This document shows, piece after piece, positions 54,924-64,000 of a stretch of DNA of 64,000 nucleotides. Where the stretch lies: NCBI GenBank assembly GCA_037045265.1, contig JBAOHV010000025.1:62001-126000 (forward strand), given 5' to 3'. The number at the start of each line of letters is the position of its first letter. Position 1 is the first letter of the stretch. Under the pieces are notes generated by a model. It was not told the origin of the DNA and ran no database searches. It was given only the letters and a program-made list of their open reading frames with translations. The stretch is from JBAOHV01 sp037045265 (GTDB taxonomy: Bacteria > Actinomycetota > Acidimicrobiia > Acidimicrobiales > Microtrichaceae). The position numbers and the translations under genes are program-made.

Positions 54924-55712
54924 TCAGTCCGGCCAGACGGGTGGGCGCTTCTCGAGGAACGCGCCGATGCCTTCGACCGCATCCGGCTGGCGGAGACCCT
55001 CGACCATGGCGTCGGTGGCGAGGCTGTACGCATCGGCGAGGGACAGCCCGACCTGGCGGCGGTACGCGGCCTTGCCTGCGGCGATCACGGCGGCGGGCTT
55101 CGAGGCGAGCAGCGCGGTGAGCCGATCGGTTGCCGAGTCCAACTCGTCGTCGGGGACCACCTGGTTGACGAGGCCGATGCGGAACGCGTCCTGGGCCCCG
55201 ATCAGTTCGCCTGTGAGCAACAGCTGCATCGCGTGCTTCGGCGCTACGGCGCGCGACACAGCTACCGCGGGCGTCGAGCAGAACAGGCCGATGTCCACTC
55301 CAGGCGTGGCGAAACGGGCTGACTCACCAACGACGGCCAGGTCACACGTGGCGACGAGCTGGCAGCCGGCTGCCGTCGCCACTCCGCCCACCTTGGCGAC
55401 GACCGGCTGGGGAAGCGAAGCAATCCGTTGCATCACGGCCGAACAGGTGGCGAAGACCTTCTCATGTGAGTCGGTGTCCTCAGCGCGGCGGAGCTCCCTG
55501 AGGTCGTGGCCGGCGCTGAAGGCGGGTCCTCGACCGGCGATCACGACGGCCCTGACGGAGCGGTCGGTGTCCAGGTCGTTCAGATGGGATCCCAGCGCGT
55601 CCAGCATCGCTGACGACAGCGTGTTGCGCGACCCCGGACGGTTGAGCGTCAGCGTGGTCACTGGTCCGACGTCGTCACGTCGGACGTAGGGCTCATTCGT
55701 CGGTGACGTCAT
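54924..55712 (-). CDS. Enoyl-CoA hydratase/isomerase family protein
   Basis: 262 residues, crotonase fold: GPVTTLTLNRPGSRNTLSSAMLDALGSHL, VVIAGRGPAFSAGHDLREL (oxyanion hole Gly and first CoA loop), KVGGVATAAGCQLVATCDLAVVGESARFATPGVDIGLFCST in two parts. The two Glu of the classic hydratase are not both in the usual place (GVDIGLFCST instead of E-x-x-x-G), so isomerase, hydrolase or decarboxylase activity is also possible. Monocistronic; 57 bases convergent to the GMC gene. Confidence 0.88.
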   Translation of the reverse strand: MTSPTNEPYVRRDDVGPVTTLTLNRPGSRNTLSSAMLDALGSHLNDLDTDRSVRAVVIAGRGPAFSAGHDLRELRRAEDTDSHEKVFATCSAVMQRIASLPQPVVAKVGGVATAAGCQLVATCDLAVVGESARFATPGVDIGLFCSTPAVAVSRAVAPKHAMQLLLTGELIGAQDAFRIGLVNQVVPDDELDSATDRLTALLASKPAAVIAAGKAAYRRQVGLSLADAYSLATDAMVEGLRQPDAVEGIGAFLEKRPPVWPD

Positions 55713-55764
55713 CGACCGATGCTACGGCGACCGAAGGTGTGCATCCTGGCGGTAGCGTCCGGGC

Positions 55765-57369
55765 GTGGACGAGTTCGATTACGTGGTGGTTGGTGGTGGC
55801 TCGGCAGGGTGCGTCGTCGCGAGTCGACTCAGCGAGGACCCCGGTGTCTCGGTGTGCCTGCTCGAAGCCGGCGGCGAGGGTCGGGATCTGCTGATCAGGG
55901 CCCCTCTCGGTTTCGCCGCGGCAGCGCCGCGGGGCATCAACAGCTGGAACTACCAGACCGTTCCTCAGGCCGGCTTCAACGGTCGACGTGGCTTCCAGCC
56001 ACGGGGCAAGGCGCTCGGCGGGTCGAGCACGATCAACGCGATGATCTACGCCCGCGGGCATCGCTCCGACTTCGACAACTGGGCATCGCTCGGAAACCCG
56101 GGCTGGGGCTACGACGACGTGCTCGCGTACTTCAAGAAGTCGGAGTCCAACACCATCCACCGGGACTCGCCGTACCACGGGGCAGACGGCCCGTTGAACG
56201 TAACCAACCTACGCAGCCCGAGCCCGCTCAACGACGTGTTCCTCCAGGCGTGCCAGGACCAGGGGATTCCGTTCAACCCCGACTACAACGGCGAGCATCA
56301 CCACGGCTGCTACCACGTCCAGGTCACCCAACGCGACGGCGAACGCCTCAGCGCTGCAGCGGCGTACATCCACCCGAACCTGGACCGACCGAATCTGGAC
56401 GTCCGCACCCGAGCCCACATCACCCGGGTGCGATTCGACGCCAGACGCGCGAGCGGGGTCGACTACCTACAGGGCGACCATCCCGGCACGGTGCGAGCCC
56501 GACGTGAGGTGATCATGTCCGCTGGGGCCTACGGGACCCCACAGATCCTGATGGCTTCTGGGGTCGGACCCGGACAGCACCTCCAGGACGTCGGAGTGAC
56601 CCCGGTGCTCGACCTGCCCGGGGTGGGACAGAACCTCCAGGACCACATCTCTGCCCTGTTGATCTACCGGGCGTTGGTACCGGACCACACGGTGGGCATC
56701 TCGCCGATCGGGGTCGCCCGGCTCCTGAGCGCCATGTGGACCTGGCGGCGTCACAGGCGCGGGCTGATCACCAGCTGCGCGGCGGAGTCGGGCGTCTACT
56801 ACCGAACCGATCCGGCAGTCGAGGTCTCCGACATGGAGATGGAGCTCATCGTCGGGATCGCCGACGACCACGGCCGCAAACTGCACCTGGGCCACGGCTA
56901 CTCGGCCCATCTGCTGCTGGCCCGTCCACGCAGCATCGGTGAGGTCCGACTGGCGAGCGCCGACACGCGGGTCGACCCGCTCATCGATCCCAGGTACTTC
57001 AGCGACCCCTACGACATGGAGACCCTGGTGAAGGGGACCCAGATCGCGCTCGACATCATGAGCGGCCCTGCTTTCGACCGCTTCCGGGGCGACATGTTGA
57101 TCCACTACGACCGCGACGATCCGAGCCAGATCGAACAGACCCTGCGCGAGTACGCGGACACCGAGTACCACCCGTGCGGTACGGCCAAGATGGGCCCCGA
57201 CGAGGACCCGATGGCGGTCGTCGACGCTCGGCTGCGTGTCCGTGGGATCGAGGGCCTGCGGGTCGCGGATGCGTCGGTGATGCCGGCTATCACCAGCAAC
57301 AACATCCATGCACCGGTGATCATGATCGGCGAGAAGTGCGCCGACATGATCAGACAGGACGCACGCTGA
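55765..57369 (+). CDS. GMC-family oxidoreductase, choline dehydrogenase-like
   Basis: 534 residues from the GTG at 55765, complete. DYVVVGGGSAGCVVASRLSED (FAD), GKALGGSSTINAMIYARG (GMC signature 1), EVIMSAGAYGTPQILMASGVGP (signature 2), and the active His/Asn pair in EYHPCGTAKMG and VMPAITSNNIHAPVIMIGEK. It oxidises an alcohol to aldehyde (choline and medium-chain or aromatic alcohols in relatives). The second GMC gene in 2 kb; both point the same way but flank the enoyl-CoA hydratase. Confidence 0.92.
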   Translation: MDEFDYVVVGGGSAGCVVASRLSEDPGVSVCLLEAGGEGRDLLIRAPLGFAAAAPRGINSWNYQTVPQAGFNGRRGFQPRGKALGGSSTINAMIYARGHRSDFDNWASLGNPGWGYDDVLAYFKKSESNTIHRDSPYHGADGPLNVTNLRSPSPLNDVFLQACQDQGIPFNPDYNGEHHHGCYHVQVTQRDGERLSAAAAYIHPNLDRPNLDVRTRAHITRVRFDARRASGVDYLQGDHPGTVRARREVIMSAGAYGTPQILMASGVGPGQHLQDVGVTPVLDLPGVGQNLQDHISALLIYRALVPDHTVGISPIGVARLLSAMWTWRRHRRGLITSCAAESGVYYRTDPAVEVSDMEMELIVGIADDHGRKLHLGHGYSAHLLLARPRSIGEVRLASADTRVDPLIDPRYFSDPYDMETLVKGTQIALDIMSGPAFDRFRGDMLIHYDRDDPSQIEQTLREYADTEYHPCGTAKMGPDEDPMAVVDARLRVRGIEGLRVADASVMPAITSNNIHAPVIMIGEKCADMIRQDAR

Positions 57370-57509
57370 GGGCGCCGCTTCGGGAGCCCATCTCTCGGGG
57401 CGATCGTCGTCGGTGAGGGGCTGTTGCGGATCGGTCGGTGATGGCTCGAAGCGTGAGTGATGGCCGGGCCTATCAGACTCGGGATCGGTATCGGTTCGGT
57501 GGGCGGTGT
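57370..57509. other. Short gap after GMC gene
   Basis: About 140 bases without recognisable coding sequence. It may hold the end of the GMC transcript and the edge of the insertion-sequence remnant; no clear inverted repeat was found. Confidence 0.4.
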
Positions 57510-57840
57510 TCAGCTGTTGGTCGGAGCGGGTCGGCCGATGCTGTGAACCATGGCGATCAGGCGCCATTCGGCGTTCACTGCTGTGAGTCCGCGTCGAGCG
57601 CAGCGCCGGATACGTCGTTTGTGTTTCGTATGCCCGAAGTACGTCTCCACGAGGTGGCTCCGCATCCTGTAGCGCCCGCGGTTCTCGGGTTCGGCCATTT
57701 GAGTTCTGGGGCCGTGATCGCATCGGACCCTCCGTCGCGCCACTCGGCGAGCCCTCGATACGCGGTCGGTTGTGACACAGCGCCCGGCGGGTCTTGGCTT
57801 CACGGTCGATCTTGGTCGACGACCGGACCCAGATGATCCG
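57510..57840 (-). pseudogene. Transposase remnant (IS1182-type C-terminus)
   Basis: The minus strand encodes RMRSHLVETYFGHTKHKRRI and RRCARRGLTAVNAEWRLIAMVHSI, the typical C-terminal end of DDE transposases of the IS1182 group (E-x-x-F-G-x-x-K ... RRG-x-x-AV-x-x-EW-x-L-x-x-x-x-HN). Upstream, a further piece (YRIIWVRSSTKIDREAKTRR) lies in another frame. The rest of the gene is missing or scrambled by stops. A dead insertion sequence. It stands at the border to the polysaccharide region. Confidence 0.55.
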
Positions 57841-58070
57841 GTATACCTCCGCGGAGGGTGGGCCAGCGCCGGCGTGGCGTCCCGGACCTGGTCGGGTTTG
57901 CCGTGGCGGCACGCGGGACGCCGGTGTGCTTGGGTCCACTCCGGGGTGTGGTCGAAGATCCAGTCCCGGAACCCTCTCGGTCACACTCCACCGCGGGCAG
58001 CGATGGGCGATCCTGCCCGCGGGCGTCGGATGCCCTATCGGATGGTCCTGGATGGCCATAGCCTTGAGGG
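57841..58070. other. Degraded sequence between IS remnant and sugar transferase
   Basis: About 230 bases without a plausible gene on either strand. Part may be further transposon debris; the promoter of the sugar transferase should lie here, since the ATG at 58071 follows TTGAGGG. Confidence 0.4.
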
Positions 58071-59412
58071 ATGCTGCGCGCGGCACGGGTGATGAGCCTG
58101 TTGGGGGGGTCGGTGGCGGTCCTTGCGCTCAGCAAGGTCCACGCCGCCTATGTCGCGTCGCCCCCCTACGACTTCACCGGCGATTCCCGCTTCGGTTGGG
58201 CCATCTTCTACATCCTGCTGCTAGCTCTCGCGACCTATGCCGTCGGGCTTCCGGACCAGCCGACGACGTGGTTCCGGGCCCTGTGGCTCAGCATCCTGGC
58301 CGGGCTCGGCGCAGCCCTCGGCGTGTCGGTCATCCAGCTGGTCGCTGGCGACGCGCTGCTCCCCCGGTTCGTGGTCTTCGGCGCGGTGCTGGCCAACACG
58401 CCGATCCAGATCGTCGCCAACCTCATGGCCCGCGGCGGCAAGTCCCGGGACGGCAACCGTGACCGTGTGCTCCTGGTCTCTGATCAGACCGAGCGTGAAC
58501 GCCTGATCGACGATCTGCGCATGGAGGTGGAGAAGTCCGCCACGCTGGCCGGAGCGATCTCACGAAGAGAGGCCATCCCGACAGCTGACGATCCCAGGTC
58601 GATCACCACCGTCGCGGCCGAGGTCGGGGCGACGGTCGTGGTGCTCGACCGGCTCGCACGGGCCGATGAACGCGTGATCACCCAGGCCGCCACGCTGCAC
58701 GAGAGGGGAGTGCGTATCCGCACTCTGGAGGGATTCTACGCTGAGTGGCTCGGCAAGCTGCCGGTGAGCGAGCTGGAGCGGGCGTCGCTGTTCTTCGACA
58801 TCTCGGAGCTCCACGACAACGGATTCGCTCGCCTCAAGCGGCTGATGGACTTGGCGATCGCTGTGCCCGGCACTGCAGTGCTCGCGCTCGCCACACCGTT
58901 CGTGATCGTCGCCAACCTGGGCGCCAACCGGGGACCGCTGCTCTACCGCCAGGTCCGGATCGGCCGCGGCGGCAAGGAGTTCACGATCCTGAAGTTCCGC
59001 ACGATGCGTGCCGACGAAGGACCGGTGCCCGACGGGAACTGGACAGAGAAGGACGATCCTCGCATCACGCCGTTCGGACGCATCCTGCGCCGCACCCACC
59101 TCGACGAGCTCCCCCAGGTGATCAACATCCTGATCGGCGAGCTGAGCGTGGTCGGCCCCCGACCCGAGCAGCCGCGCTACGTCGAGGAACTCAGCGACAA
59201 GCTGCCGTTCTACAATCTGCGCCACCTCGTCCGGCCGGGTCTCACCGGCTGGGCGCAGGTCAAGTACGGCTACGCCGGCGACGAGCGCGACGCCCTGGAG
59301 AAGCTGCAGTACGAGTTCTTCTACCTGGAGCACCAAGACACACAGGTTCGACCTACGGATCGTCCTGCGCACTTTCAGAAGCATGCTCGGCGGTGTCGGA
59401 GTCGGGCGGTGA
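58071..59412 (+). CDS. Polyprenyl-phosphate sugar-1-phosphate transferase (frameshifted near end)
   Basis: About 447 residues. Four N-terminal membrane helices, a nucleotide-binding-like middle (RDRVLLVSDQTERERLIDDL), then the bacterial sugar transferase domain: KRLMDLAIAVPGTAVLALAT, GPLLYRQVRIGRGGKEFTILKFRTMRADEG in two parts, RRTHLDELPQVINILIGELSVVGPRPEQPRY, GLTGWAQVKYGYAG. It starts an exopolysaccharide or O-unit by putting a sugar phosphate on undecaprenyl phosphate. An extra C at about 59345 shifts the frame; removing it gives HQDTRFDLRIVLRTFRSMLG and the stop at 59412. Confidence 0.9.
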
Positions 59413-59622
59413 GCCATCCGCGACCAAATGATCGCAGACTGGTGGTGCACGAGGGCCCCACGGCTTGCTCGGACCGCGCTCGTTGCACTTCCTCCTTCGC
59501 AGACCAGATTCTCGACTCTGGCAGCCGAGCACACGAAGATGTCGGCTTTGCTGCCGGCATGGTCGCTCGATGGACGCCCACGGGTGGTTGAATATGCACG
59601 ATCTGTTCTCACCGGAGGATCG
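59413..59622. other. Gap before glycosyltransferase gene
   Basis: About 210 bases. The frame of the next gene stays open through it but without codon bias or homology, so it is taken as non-coding. GGAGGAT just before 59623 is the ribosome site of the glycosyltransferase. Confidence 0.4.
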
Positions 59623-60525
59623 ATGAGGACCGCAGGCAACCCTCACGTGAGCGTGGTGATGCCGACGTTCAATCGTGCCAGCGACCTGGACAGAGTGCTG
59701 ACCCGGCTGGAGCAGATCGTTGAACCTCGCGGGGGCTTCGAGGTGATTGTCGTCGATGACGGTTCAACCGACGAGTCCAACGCTGTGCTCATGCGCCACC
59801 CGAAGGTCAAGGCAATCCGACAAGTGAACAGCGGTCCCGCGGCAGCACGCAACCGAGGCTGGCATGCAGCGGAAGGCGAGATTGTCGTGTTCACGGACGA
59901 CGACGTTCTGCCTGGATCGGAATGGCTGGTCGAACTCTGTCGACCGTTTTACAGCGATCCGAAGCTCGGTGGCGTCGGCGGCTCTATCCAACCGATGATC
60001 CCGGGGCACCTTGCGGATTTCGTTCAAGACGAACGGCACGTAGGCCATGGAATGGACGAGTCCGTCCGATACCTTGTGACAGCGAACGCTGCCTATCGGC
60101 GAAGAGCACTCGAACGAGTCGGCGGCTTCGACGAGGCCTTCACGGAAGCCGCCGGGGAAGATGTCGACCTGAGCCAGCGTGTCCTGGCTGCCGGATACGG
60201 ACTCGAGGTCGTCGACTCGGCGACCGTGTTCCACGACCACCGCACGGGCTTTCGAGCGATCATCCGCCACTATCGACGTGCTGGCCGAGCCCGAGCGCGA
60301 CTGGCGCAGGAACACCCAGCAATGGGAGTTAAAGCATATGCGACCGAGCGATCGTCGCATGATCCGCTCCATGTCAGGCGGTACCGCGCCTCCGGCTACG
60401 GTCCGTTGAAGGTAACGATGTTCGCGGCGCTTCGCAGCGTGTGCATCCTCGTGTTCGCGTTCGGAGTGATCGAGTACCACGTGACCACGTTCGTAGCTCA
60501 GAGAGCTACGGGGAGTCGGGGCTGA
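59623..60525 (+). CDS. Family 2 glycosyltransferase
   Basis: 300 residues from the ATG at 59623. HVSVVMPTFNRASDLDRVL, FEVIVVDDGSTDES (nucleotide-binding Asp pair), NSGPAAARNRGWHAAEGEIVVFTDDDVLPG (DxD) and the acceptor part NAAYRRRALERVGGFDEAFTEAAGEDVDL (catalytic Asp in EDVDL). The end has a hydrophobic segment (VTMFAALRSVCILVFAFGVI) that may hold it to the membrane. It adds a sugar to the lipid-linked chain started by the preceding transferase. Its end overlaps the converging ABC transporter gene by 20 bases. Confidence 0.9.
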   Translation: MRTAGNPHVSVVMPTFNRASDLDRVLTRLEQIVEPRGGFEVIVVDDGSTDESNAVLMRHPKVKAIRQVNSGPAAARNRGWHAAEGEIVVFTDDDVLPGSEWLVELCRPFYSDPKLGGVGGSIQPMIPGHLADFVQDERHVGHGMDESVRYLVTANAAYRRRALERVGGFDEAFTEAAGEDVDLSQRVLAAGYGLEVVDSATVFHDHRTGFRAIIRHYRRAGRARARLAQEHPAMGVKAYATERSSHDPLHVRRYRASGYGPLKVTMFAALRSVCILVFAFGVIEYHVTTFVAQRATGSRG

Positions 60526-62263
60526 CACACCCGTCAGCGACCCTCAACACGCGGTCGCTCCGGTCGAGAGTGCTCGCTCGATGCGTCACGAAGAGGATCG
60601 TTACCGACTCACGTAGGCGCTCAAGGGTGTCGAGCACTGTCCTCTCGGTCACAACGTCGAGCGCTGATGTCGCTTCGTCCAGCACCAAGAATTCGGGATC
60701 GTCGTACAGCGCCCGAGCAAGTCCTAGCCGTTGGCGCTGACCACCTGACAGACGAGCGCCACGCTCACCAACCTCTGCTGTGATGTCACCGACCATCTCG
60801 TCCACGTCGGTCAGGAGACCAGCTCGGTCGAGTGCCCGTCGGACTCGCTCATCGTCGATATCGGAGGGCGGCACTGCAAGTGCGACGTTTGATCGAATCG
60901 GGGCGTCCAGCAGCATGACCTCCTGCGGCACGTATCCGATCCGTCGCTGCCACATCGATCGAACTCGCTCGAGCGGCAAACCGTTGACCTGGATGGAACC
61001 AGCAGTCGGTTCCAGAAGGCCTAGAACGAGGTTCACCAGTGTCGTTTTCCCGCCCCCTGATGCCCCTGCAAGCGCGACGAACTCTCCTCGAGCAACCTCC
61101 AGAGTGACGTCGATCAGGGTCGGTGACCTGGCGGACCGGTAGGAAAAGCCGACACCGATCAGGCTGAGCAGCTCGAACCTGCCCATGGTCTGGGAACGCT
61201 GACCCGGCTCGACCGAATCCTGTGCCGACAGCGCCGCGTCGTCGGCGAGCAACGAGAGATCGTCGTGGATTCGGCCCACATGTGGCATCGCGACATGTGC
61301 CTTTGCGGTCGCCACGACCACTCGGTTGAGAGAAGGCAGCACGCGGAGCCCGGCGGCGAGAAACACTGCGAGAACCGCGACTGCAGCTTCCGTATCGCCT
61401 CGGGTCGAGAACGCAACGCCCGCGATAACCCCCACAGAAACGACGACGCCGAGCTCGAGGTAGTAACGGGGAAGGAGTTCAGTCAGCGTCAACGAGCGTT
61501 GCCGCCTCGCTGCACGTTCTCGAATCGAGAGCAGCTCATCCACCAGATTCTGACCGCGACCCGTCAGTCGGATCTCACGCACAGCCCCCAGGACTTGTTG
61601 GATCTGGGCAATCGACCTTTGGCTTTGCTCCATGAGGTCGTCGCTCGACGCACGCATACGACGAACCCCCATCTGACGGTAGGCAACCGCGAGCAAACCA
61701 ACCAGGACGATCCCAACCAGCGCCTCGATCGGCGCGAGCACCAAGAGTACGAATCCGATCAACCCAATGACTGCGCAGTCTCCCATCGCAACAACCGATG
61801 TCGGAAGGGCCTCCTGGAACACCCGCCGGAGCGAGTCGTGAAGGGTCTGCTGCATCTGGGCCGAGTTGCGGTCCACGAGGTACTCCAAGGGTGCTTGGAG
61901 GTAGCCGCGCAGCAGATTCCCAGCTGTTTCCACCTCGCTTGCGAGTGCGTTGCGAAGCGTGCTCATGAGCAGAAGGGCAGCGAGACCGGTCTTTAGGATG
62001 AACGTGCCGAAGATCAACAGCGCCAAAACCACAGCCAAGCGGTTGAGCGACCAGTGCGAGAACCGATCGGGAAGCCAGGTGAGCACATCTGTGGGGGATG
62101 CGGACGTCTGCAACTCGGGGAGGAGCCGCACCAGCGGCAGGATCAACAGCACACCAAAAGCATCAAGCCCGGCGACGACCACAGAGCCGGCCGAACAGCT
62201 CAGGAGGACCCGCCGACTGCGCACGCCGAGCAGCGGGCGGACCGATCGCAGGAAGCTGCGCAT
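60506..62263 (-). CDS. ABC transporter, fused membrane and ATPase domains (flippase type)
   Basis: 585 residues. Residues 1-320 are six membrane helices; the ATPase follows with Walker A GASGGGKTTLVNLVLG, Q-loop RIGYVPQEVMLLD, signature ARLSGGQRQRLGLARAL, Walker B FLVLDEATSALD and switch His in FVTHRAS. It belongs with MsbA/PglK-like half-transporters that flip lipid-linked oligosaccharides. The neighbouring glycosyl- and sugar transferases support this. ATG three bases before the stop of the upstream gene's TGA region (operon with it). Confidence 0.9.
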   Translation of the reverse strand: MRSFLRSVRPLLGVRSRRVLLSCSAGSVVVAGLDAFGVLLILPLVRLLPELQTSASPTDVLTWLPDRFSHWSLNRLAVVLALLIFGTFILKTGLAALLLMSTLRNALASEVETAGNLLRGYLQAPLEYLVDRNSAQMQQTLHDSLRRVFQEALPTSVVAMGDCAVIGLIGFVLLVLAPIEALVGIVLVGLLAVAYRQMGVRRMRASSDDLMEQSQRSIAQIQQVLGAVREIRLTGRGQNLVDELLSIRERAARRQRSLTLTELLPRYYLELGVVVSVGVIAGVAFSTRGDTEAAVAVLAVFLAAGLRVLPSLNRVVVATAKAHVAMPHVGRIHDDLSLLADDAALSAQDSVEPGQRSQTMGRFELLSLIGVGFSYRSARSPTLIDVTLEVARGEFVALAGASGGGKTTLVNLVLGLLEPTAGSIQVNGLPLERVRSMWQRRIGYVPQEVMLLDAPIRSNVALAVPPSDIDDERVRRALDRAGLLTDVDEMVGDITAEVGERGARLSGGQRQRLGLARALYDDPEFLVLDEATSALDVVTERTVLDTLERLRESVTILFVTHRASTLDRSDRVLRVADGCVSPDSP

Positions 62264-62264
62264 G

Positions 62265-63433
62265 TCAGCGACCGACGCGACGGGCGGTGCGGTAAGCGGC
62301 CGTGAGCATCACGGATTCGAGGCGTCGCCGCATGGGATGTCCGATGCGATGGGCACAGCCGATGATGGCACGCGCGGCGCGGCCGCTGTCGTCCACTCCG
62401 TCTCCGAACAAACATCGAGTCCATTGCCGTCGCGTCTTCTCGGAGTGGGTCCGACCGGGCTACCAAGACCGCGGCCTCGATCTCCGACGGGTGCCTGCAG
62501 ACCTGACAGCACTCCAATAGGCCACGATGCGGCACATCGGCGTCGCCATGAAGACCCAGCAATGCGACGACGGGTCGGTCGCCCAGAAGCGCCTCGGTCA
62601 GGGCGCCGCTTCGGGCGTCCGCGACAACGACATCAGCTTGGTGAATGAGGTCGGGCAACGACGACCTCGTGGTGACCACAGTCATTGGACTGCGAGCGAG
62701 CGTGGAGATCCTCTCCAGTTCGAATCGTTCGCTGTTGTGGTGGGGCTTGATGGTAACTGCATGAGATCGACCCAGGTCGGACAAGCTGGCGGCGTATGCG
62801 GACAGCGAGCTGTGGTGGGCCCACGTTGGGACCCAGAGCACCCGAGTCGTCGCTTGGTCACGTGACCGCTGCAACGGTTCCTCCACAGCCCCCTCGCCGA
62901 CGAGCGACCGAGCAACCTCCCACTTGGGATAGCCGACGACCTCGACCGTCACGCCTGGAACCGAGGAGCGGATCGTGTTCGCCGAGAACCGGCCGGGGAC
63001 CAGTACAAGGTCGAATCCTTCGTTGATCGTTCCATGGCCATAGGCGTCTCGGACGAAGCCAACGCCATACATCAGCCTGATACGCGCACCGCTCCACATC
63101 CGCAGCCATTTGACTCCGGAGGTGGTGACGGCGGCATCAGCGAAGCGTCGCCGCCGAGAGAGCGAGACCTCGCCATGTTGCTGGAGAGTCTCCGACAGCG
63201 CTCGGAACGTGGAATCGTCGACCAACGCCGTTAGATTCTTGTCTGGGTCGTTGAACCAGTGAGAGCCTTGTGGTGCTGATCCCCTGGCGACGTTTGTCGT
63301 GGGAGGCTCCAAGACGAACTGCGCGTCAGCGCCAAGTCGTCGCAATTCGCGAAATGACCGGAAGAAAGGTCGGAACCTCATGGGTCGCGTAGAGATAGAA
63401 GTCGACCGATGTTGGGAGGATGCGGGCGGTCAT
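62265..63433 (-). CDS. CDP-glycerol glycerophosphotransferase-like protein (two frameshifts)
   Basis: About 388 residues after correction. VLWVPTWAHHSSLSAYAASLSDL, AVTIKPHHNSERFEL and HQADVVVADARSGALTEALLGDRPVVAL fit the TagB/TagF family's C-terminal domain, which moves glycerol phosphate or related groups to a polymer. Start: ATG at 63433 gives MTARILPTSVDFYLYATHE, then an extra G near 63395 breaks the frame before FRPFFRSFRELRRLG. A second extra base near 62410 precedes the true C-terminus GVDDSGRAARAIIGCAHRIG and the stop at 62265. Overlaps almost with the ABC gene start. Confidence 0.75.
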
Positions 63434-63501
63434 GCTACCTGAAGCTCATTTATCACGTTCGCTTGACCCCCGGACGAGAATCGTCGGCTTCGACCGCATT
63501 A

Positions 63502-64000
63502 GTGGACTACGAGCATACGTACGACTTCTTCGAGTCCCGCGGCACACCGAGCACACGGCTCGTTGACGATCACGACGACTTCCTACCAGGACCGGAACCC
63601 TGAACTGGCCGAACAGCGTGACAGCAGTGAATGGGAATTGGTTGGTCCGTTCCTCCACCTCGACCGTCGGCCGACGGTACTAGACGTGGGCTGTGGCGTC
63701 GGAAGGTTGGCACGGCGCGTCGGGCCAGTCATGGATCGATACCTCGGTGTCGATTTTTCGCCATCGATCCTCCAGCTCGCACGGCAACAGGTGAGTACGT
63801 CACCGTGGGCCGACCGCTGTCAGTTCCAAGAGCTGGCTGCCGCTGGCGTAGGCGCAGCATCGCTCATCGACACCGGTCCGTTCTCGGCCATCCTCATCTC
63901 CGGCGTTATGGCGTACCTGAACGATGAGGACGTCGAGACCTGCCTAAGAGGGGTGCGCGGTTGTTGCAGCAACGTCGGTGGTGTACCTGCGCGAACCAGT
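63502..64000 (+). CDS. SAM-dependent methyltransferase (partial, frameshifted)
   Basis: The gene runs off the right edge. After an acidic start (DYEHTYDFFESRGTPSTRLV) an extra C at about 63580 breaks the frame; beyond it is YQDRNPELAEQRDSSEWELV, then the SAM-binding motif PTVLDVGCGVGRLARRVG, LGVDFSPSILQLARQQ and FSAILISGVMAYLNDEDVE. A second extra base near 63975 would restore VVYLREPV at the edge. A class I methyltransferase of the type found in sugar and lipid modification clusters. GTG at 63502 is the likely start; the 68-base gap to the divergent gene holds both promoters. Confidence 0.75.

Noticed and set aside
56467..58086. 539-codon open frame on the minus strand
   Set aside because: Antisense to the GMC gene; only its far part touches the transposase remnant, in a different frame.
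59428..59622. N-terminal extension of the glycosyltransferase
   Set aside because: The frame is open, but its residues are not protein-like and GGAGGAT before 59623 marks the start.

Overview
The window is high-GC DNA with dense, short-spaced genes, frequent GTG starts and many 1-4 base stop/start overlaps. It carries several actinobacterial hallmarks: an SRP RNA - dnaX - YbaB - recR block next to tRNA-Ser genes, a small epsilon subunit after an acyl-CoA carboxylase beta subunit, a CsoR-family repressor, T/S-rich linkers behind lipoprotein signals, and an MftG-like oxidoreductase. An actinomycete, perhaps of the Acidimicrobiia, is the best inference; no taxonomic marker was compared. No rRNA, CRISPR array, prophage or intact insertion sequence was seen.

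Layout. 0-10 kb: a serine hydrolase fragment, a histidine kinase/response regulator pair, two overlapping alpha/beta hydrolases (the second lacking its nucleophile), xseAB, a universal stress protein, a Tat-exported DUF839 protein and uppP. 10-21 kb: a decayed lipase beside tRNA-Ser(CGA), tadA, a large LuxR-type ATPase regulator, an orphan HTH protein with palindromes upstream, tRNA-Ser(GGA), SRP RNA, dnaX-YbaB-recR, RidA, and a single endonuclease-like (DUF559) gene bracketed by two near-identical palindromic elements, then thiolase and an acetyltransferase. 22-34 kb: two tandem paralogous lipoproteins of unknown function, a DUF3089 lipoprotein, a fused KhtT-type/CPA2 antiporter, crotonyl-CoA carboxylase/reductase with methylmalonyl-CoA epimerase, a hydrolase lipoprotein, a tandem LCCL-domain lipoprotein, and a sulfatase with an SRPBCC protein.

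34-57 kb: a PIN/5'-3' exonuclease, a sulfide/persulfide module (CstR-like repressor, two GGGGTAT-type operators, persulfide dioxygenase-rhodanese, DsbA-like protein), ion channel, MFS pump, ATP-dependent DNA ligase, LOG protein, acyl-CoA carboxylase beta and epsilon subunits, metallophosphoesterase, CoA-transferase, a degenerate GGDEF protein, a secreted peptidase, asparaginase, Kup potassium transporter, two GMC oxidoreductases and an enoyl-CoA hydratase. 57-64 kb: an insertion-sequence remnant leads into a lower-GC cell-surface polysaccharide region (sugar transferase, family 2 glycosyltransferase, ABC exporter, glycerophosphotransferase-like protein, methyltransferase running off the end).

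Carbon metabolism is a common thread: thiolase, Ccr, Mce, the acyl-CoA carboxylase, CoA-transferase and enoyl-CoA hydratase would fit acetyl-CoA/propionyl-CoA interconversion through ethylmalonyl- and methylmalonyl-CoA. About twenty genes are interrupted by single-base frameshifts, and nearly all read as one extra base; this looks like consensus error rather than gene decay. Coordinates of these genes are given for the whole reconstructed gene and the shift point is stated.
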